From Eukaryota sp. TZLM1-RC (Eukaryota > Metamonada: BaSk clade): DNA of 64,000 bases. The stretch covers positions 1,178,001 through 1,242,000 of the forward strand of contig JAUPSS010000010.1 of NCBI GenBank assembly GCA_040285825.1. The letters are read 5' to 3'. Positions 62,121-64,000 of the stretch are shown in pieces. The first letter of the stretch is position 1; each line of letters opens with the position of its first letter. The notes beneath the pieces were generated by a model, which had not been told where the DNA came from, did no database searches, and saw only the letters and a program-made list of their open reading frames with translations. Made by a program: the position numbers and the translations under genes.

Positions 62121-63191
62121 ATGACCGAAGAAGACAAAGAGATTTATACTTATGAATCTGAACGTCCAGTCTATGGATGTTCGTGGAGCACTTCCAAAAA
62201 CACCCCTCTTCGCTTAGCAGTTACTTCTTTTGTGGAAGAGTACAGTAATGATATACAGGTAATTCAGCTTGATTCTAAAGTCCAAGAGTATGCTCTTTCT
62301 ACCCTCTCACCTTTTAGGTTCGTCAAAGCTGCAAGTATCACTCACCCCTACCCAGCCACTAAAGTAATGTGGGGCCCAGAAGCAACGTCTCAATCTCAGG
62401 GAAATTCTCGTACAGAATTTCTGGCTTCTTCTGGAGACTACCTACGGGTGCATCAAGTTATTACAGATGAAAACAACTGTGTTCGTACTGAGCAATTATG
62501 TCTTTTAAACAGTGTTTGTGGCTTTACTAGTAGTTAATTCTAGAACAAATCGTCTACTTTTTGTGCTCCACTTACTTCTTTTGATTGGAACGAATCTGCT
62601 CCACATCTTCTGGGAACCTCCTCTATAGACACAACTTGCTCCATATGGGATCTCAACACACGACAGTTAAAGACACAACTCATAGCGCATGACAAGGAAG
62701 TGTTTGATTTGGCCTTTGCAAAGAGTCCAGATCTTTTTGCTTCTGTTGGCGCTGACGGTTCTGTGCGTATGTTTGACCTCAGATCACTAGGACATTCAAC
62801 AATCATTTATGAAACTCCCAATACTACCCCTTTGCTTCGGCTATCATGGAATAAGCAAGACCCAAACTATCTGGCCACCATTGCACAAGATTCTTCCTCT
62901 ACTATTTGCCTAGATATCAGGATGCCCTCACTGCCGATTGTGGAGCTTCCAGGTCATGTTTCGCCTGTCAACTCTATATGCTGGGCTCCTCACTCCACAT
63001 GCCACGTGGCCACTGCTGCTGATGATAGATTCGCTTTCATATGGGATCTCTCTCCTCTTCCAAATGCTATAGAAGATCCAATGTTGGCGTACAAGGCGCC
63101 AGGACATATTGAACAGTTAGATTGGTCGACAGCACATCATGACTGGATTGCAATAACTTTTGGGAACAAGTTGCAAGCTTTGCGTGTTTGA
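62121..63191 (+). CDS. DCAF7: DCAF7/WDR68 (AN11/TTG1-type) WD40 protein
   Basis: 346 residues. Exons 62121-62513 and 62544-63191 are joined across a 30-nt intron (62514-62543, donor GTTTGT, acceptor TCTAG), phase 0, giving 'LLNSNKSSTFCAPLTSFDWN'. Diagnostic stretches: 'LRLAVTSFVEEYSNDIQVI', 'THPYPATKVMWGPE', 'LASSGDYLRVHQV', 'TTCSIWDL', 'FASVGADGSVRMFDLRSL', 'ATAADDRFAFIWDL', all characteristic of the DCAF7/TTG1 family. Length is right (human 342). It is a scaffold for DYRK/HIPK kinases and CUL4-DDB1 in other eukaryotes. Confidence 0.95.
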
Positions 63192-63300
63192 AGTTTTTTT
63201 GTTTTACTTTTTCCATTTTGTATCTACATTATTGTCTATAAACAAAATATCTTTTTAAAAACTATTTAAATATATATTATACAATGATTAATCTACAACT

Positions 63301-64000
63301 TTAAATACTGGAGCATTGGTGTAAATATGGCAAATTATTGACATCAGGTTTCTCTTTCTCCTTCACATACTGATCCAATATGGTATTCTCTAATACTATT
63401 CTGACAACTTTTCCCTTATTTGTCTCCCTTCCCACAGCTTCCTTATCATGAACCACTATATTCGGTCCATCATCACTTCCTTTATCATTGTTGGCAAGCT
63501 TCTGGGAAGAAGATGCTAGTTTTAATAAAGATTGTTTTGAATGAATTTTCCTGCTCGATTCAGGAAGGTCCAAAACGGTTACTTCATTGTTATCTAGTGG
63601 TGCAGGTTTGGTAGAATGATCCCATGGGAGATCGCAAGTTTCTCTAAATGTAAATACTTTAGTTTCTTCCGGAATTTGAGCTCGTTGTATATATTTTTGA
63701 ATAGACTCGTTTTGACGGTCAAGAAAAGTCTCCTGAATTTGATTGCTGACCTCTCCTGCTTCCTCTTCCTTTGCTTTTTCTTCATCAAGTACTTCGAAAT
63801 CATTATTGAATTCATCAATAGATAAATTATCAACAAACTCAAGCAAATCTTCTTCCTCTTCCTGTTCTTTCTGTTCTACTTGTGCTTGTTTACTAAGAGC
63901 CCATGACCTCCTCCCTCCTCTCCTACCCCTCATTGGCCTGGATTCTGAATGACGTTTATTTTTAATGGTAGAGGAAAGTTCTGATATAAATTTTCGGTGA
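63301..64000 (-). CDS. hypothetical acidic protein, continues past window edge
   Basis: At least 232 codons. The frame is open to the right edge: upstream of the Met at 63933 it reads 'HRKFISELSSTIKNKRHSES', then 'RPMRGRRGG', so the true start is probably outside the window. Features: basic Arg/Gly patch, Gln/Glu-rich stretch, then 'EEEDLLEFVDNLSIDEFNND', a Glu/Lys helix, 'FTFRETCDLPWDHSTKPAP' and a Lys-rich end. No family recognised. Convergent with DCAF7 (109 bp between stops). Confidence 0.6.
   Translation of the reverse strand, partial: HRKFISELSSTIKNKRHSESRPMRGRRGGRRSWALSKQAQVEQKEQEEEEDLLEFVDNLSIDEFNNDFEVLDEEKAKEEEAGEVSNQIQETFLDRQNESIQKYIQRAQIPEETKVFTFRETCDLPWDHSTKPAPLDNNEVTVLDLPESSRKIHSKQSLLKLASSSQKLANNDKGSDDGPNIVVHDKEAVGRETNKGKVVRIVLENTILDQYVKEKEKPDVNNLPYLHQCSSI

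Noticed and set aside
1-64000. tRNA, rRNA and CRISPR arrays
   Set aside because: I looked for B-box-like sequence, cloverleaf patterns and regularly spaced short repeats and found none that hold up by eye.

Overview
The window looks like nuclear DNA of a unicellular, probably flagellated eukaryote with an AT-rich, repeat-laden but otherwise compact genome. Host genes are mostly uninterrupted. In six genes I could place exactly one intron each, and these introns are tiny: 28, 28, 30, 31, 31 and 34 nt. They begin GTTTGT (three), GTATGT, GTATGA or GTATTC and end in TAG. TAA, TAG and TGA all act as stops. An ARL13-type ciliary GTPase and a tentative CEP44-type centriole protein suggest cilia. I cannot place the organism further; GTTTGT donors recall Entamoeba-type introns, but ciliary genes and this intron length do not fit Entamoeba.

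Recognisable host genes, left to right: PDCD2-like (-), GON4L-like SANT protein (+), RACK1 (-), a Mis12-like kinetochore candidate (-), a single-pass membrane protein (+), a secreted GH15-type glucoamylase (-), UDP-glucose 6-dehydrogenase (+), a CEP44-like protein (-), a disordered Pro/Ser-rich protein (+), cohesin SA/Scc3 (+), a double-CRIB PAK kinase (-), bacterial-type homospermidine synthase (-), a 1633-residue helical-repeat protein (-), an ARL13-like GTPase (+) head-to-head with an unknown gene, a DHHC palmitoyltransferase (-), DCAF7/WDR68 (+), and a gene running off the right edge. Three host genes survive only as pieces: an MJ1316-domain/RCC1 protein, CCT6 and UTP21/WDR36.

The rest is dominated by mobile DNA. 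At least four families of non-LTR retrotransposon fragments (RT C-terminus, CCHC knuckle, restriction-like endonuclease and tail) are scattered throughout. Two have clear target-site duplications: one 55 bp upstream of RACK1, and one nested inside an older copy at 46 kb. There are also three eukaryotic TnpB-like (Fanzor) nuclease genes in two families. The family at 10.6-12.9 kb and 53.06-56.15 kb is the most interesting: its N-terminal ORF carries a 2A-type ribosome-skipping motif, and both copies end 10-13 nt upstream of the start codon of a co-oriented host gene. The other Fanzor (40.5-42.3 kb) has one in-frame TGA and a strong hairpin just past its 3' end.

A block at 26.2-28.5 kb holds three intronless, nearly abutting or overlapping ORFs. 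The first two are very AT-rich and unlike their neighbours, and I treat the block as a candidate endogenous viral or other foreign insertion.
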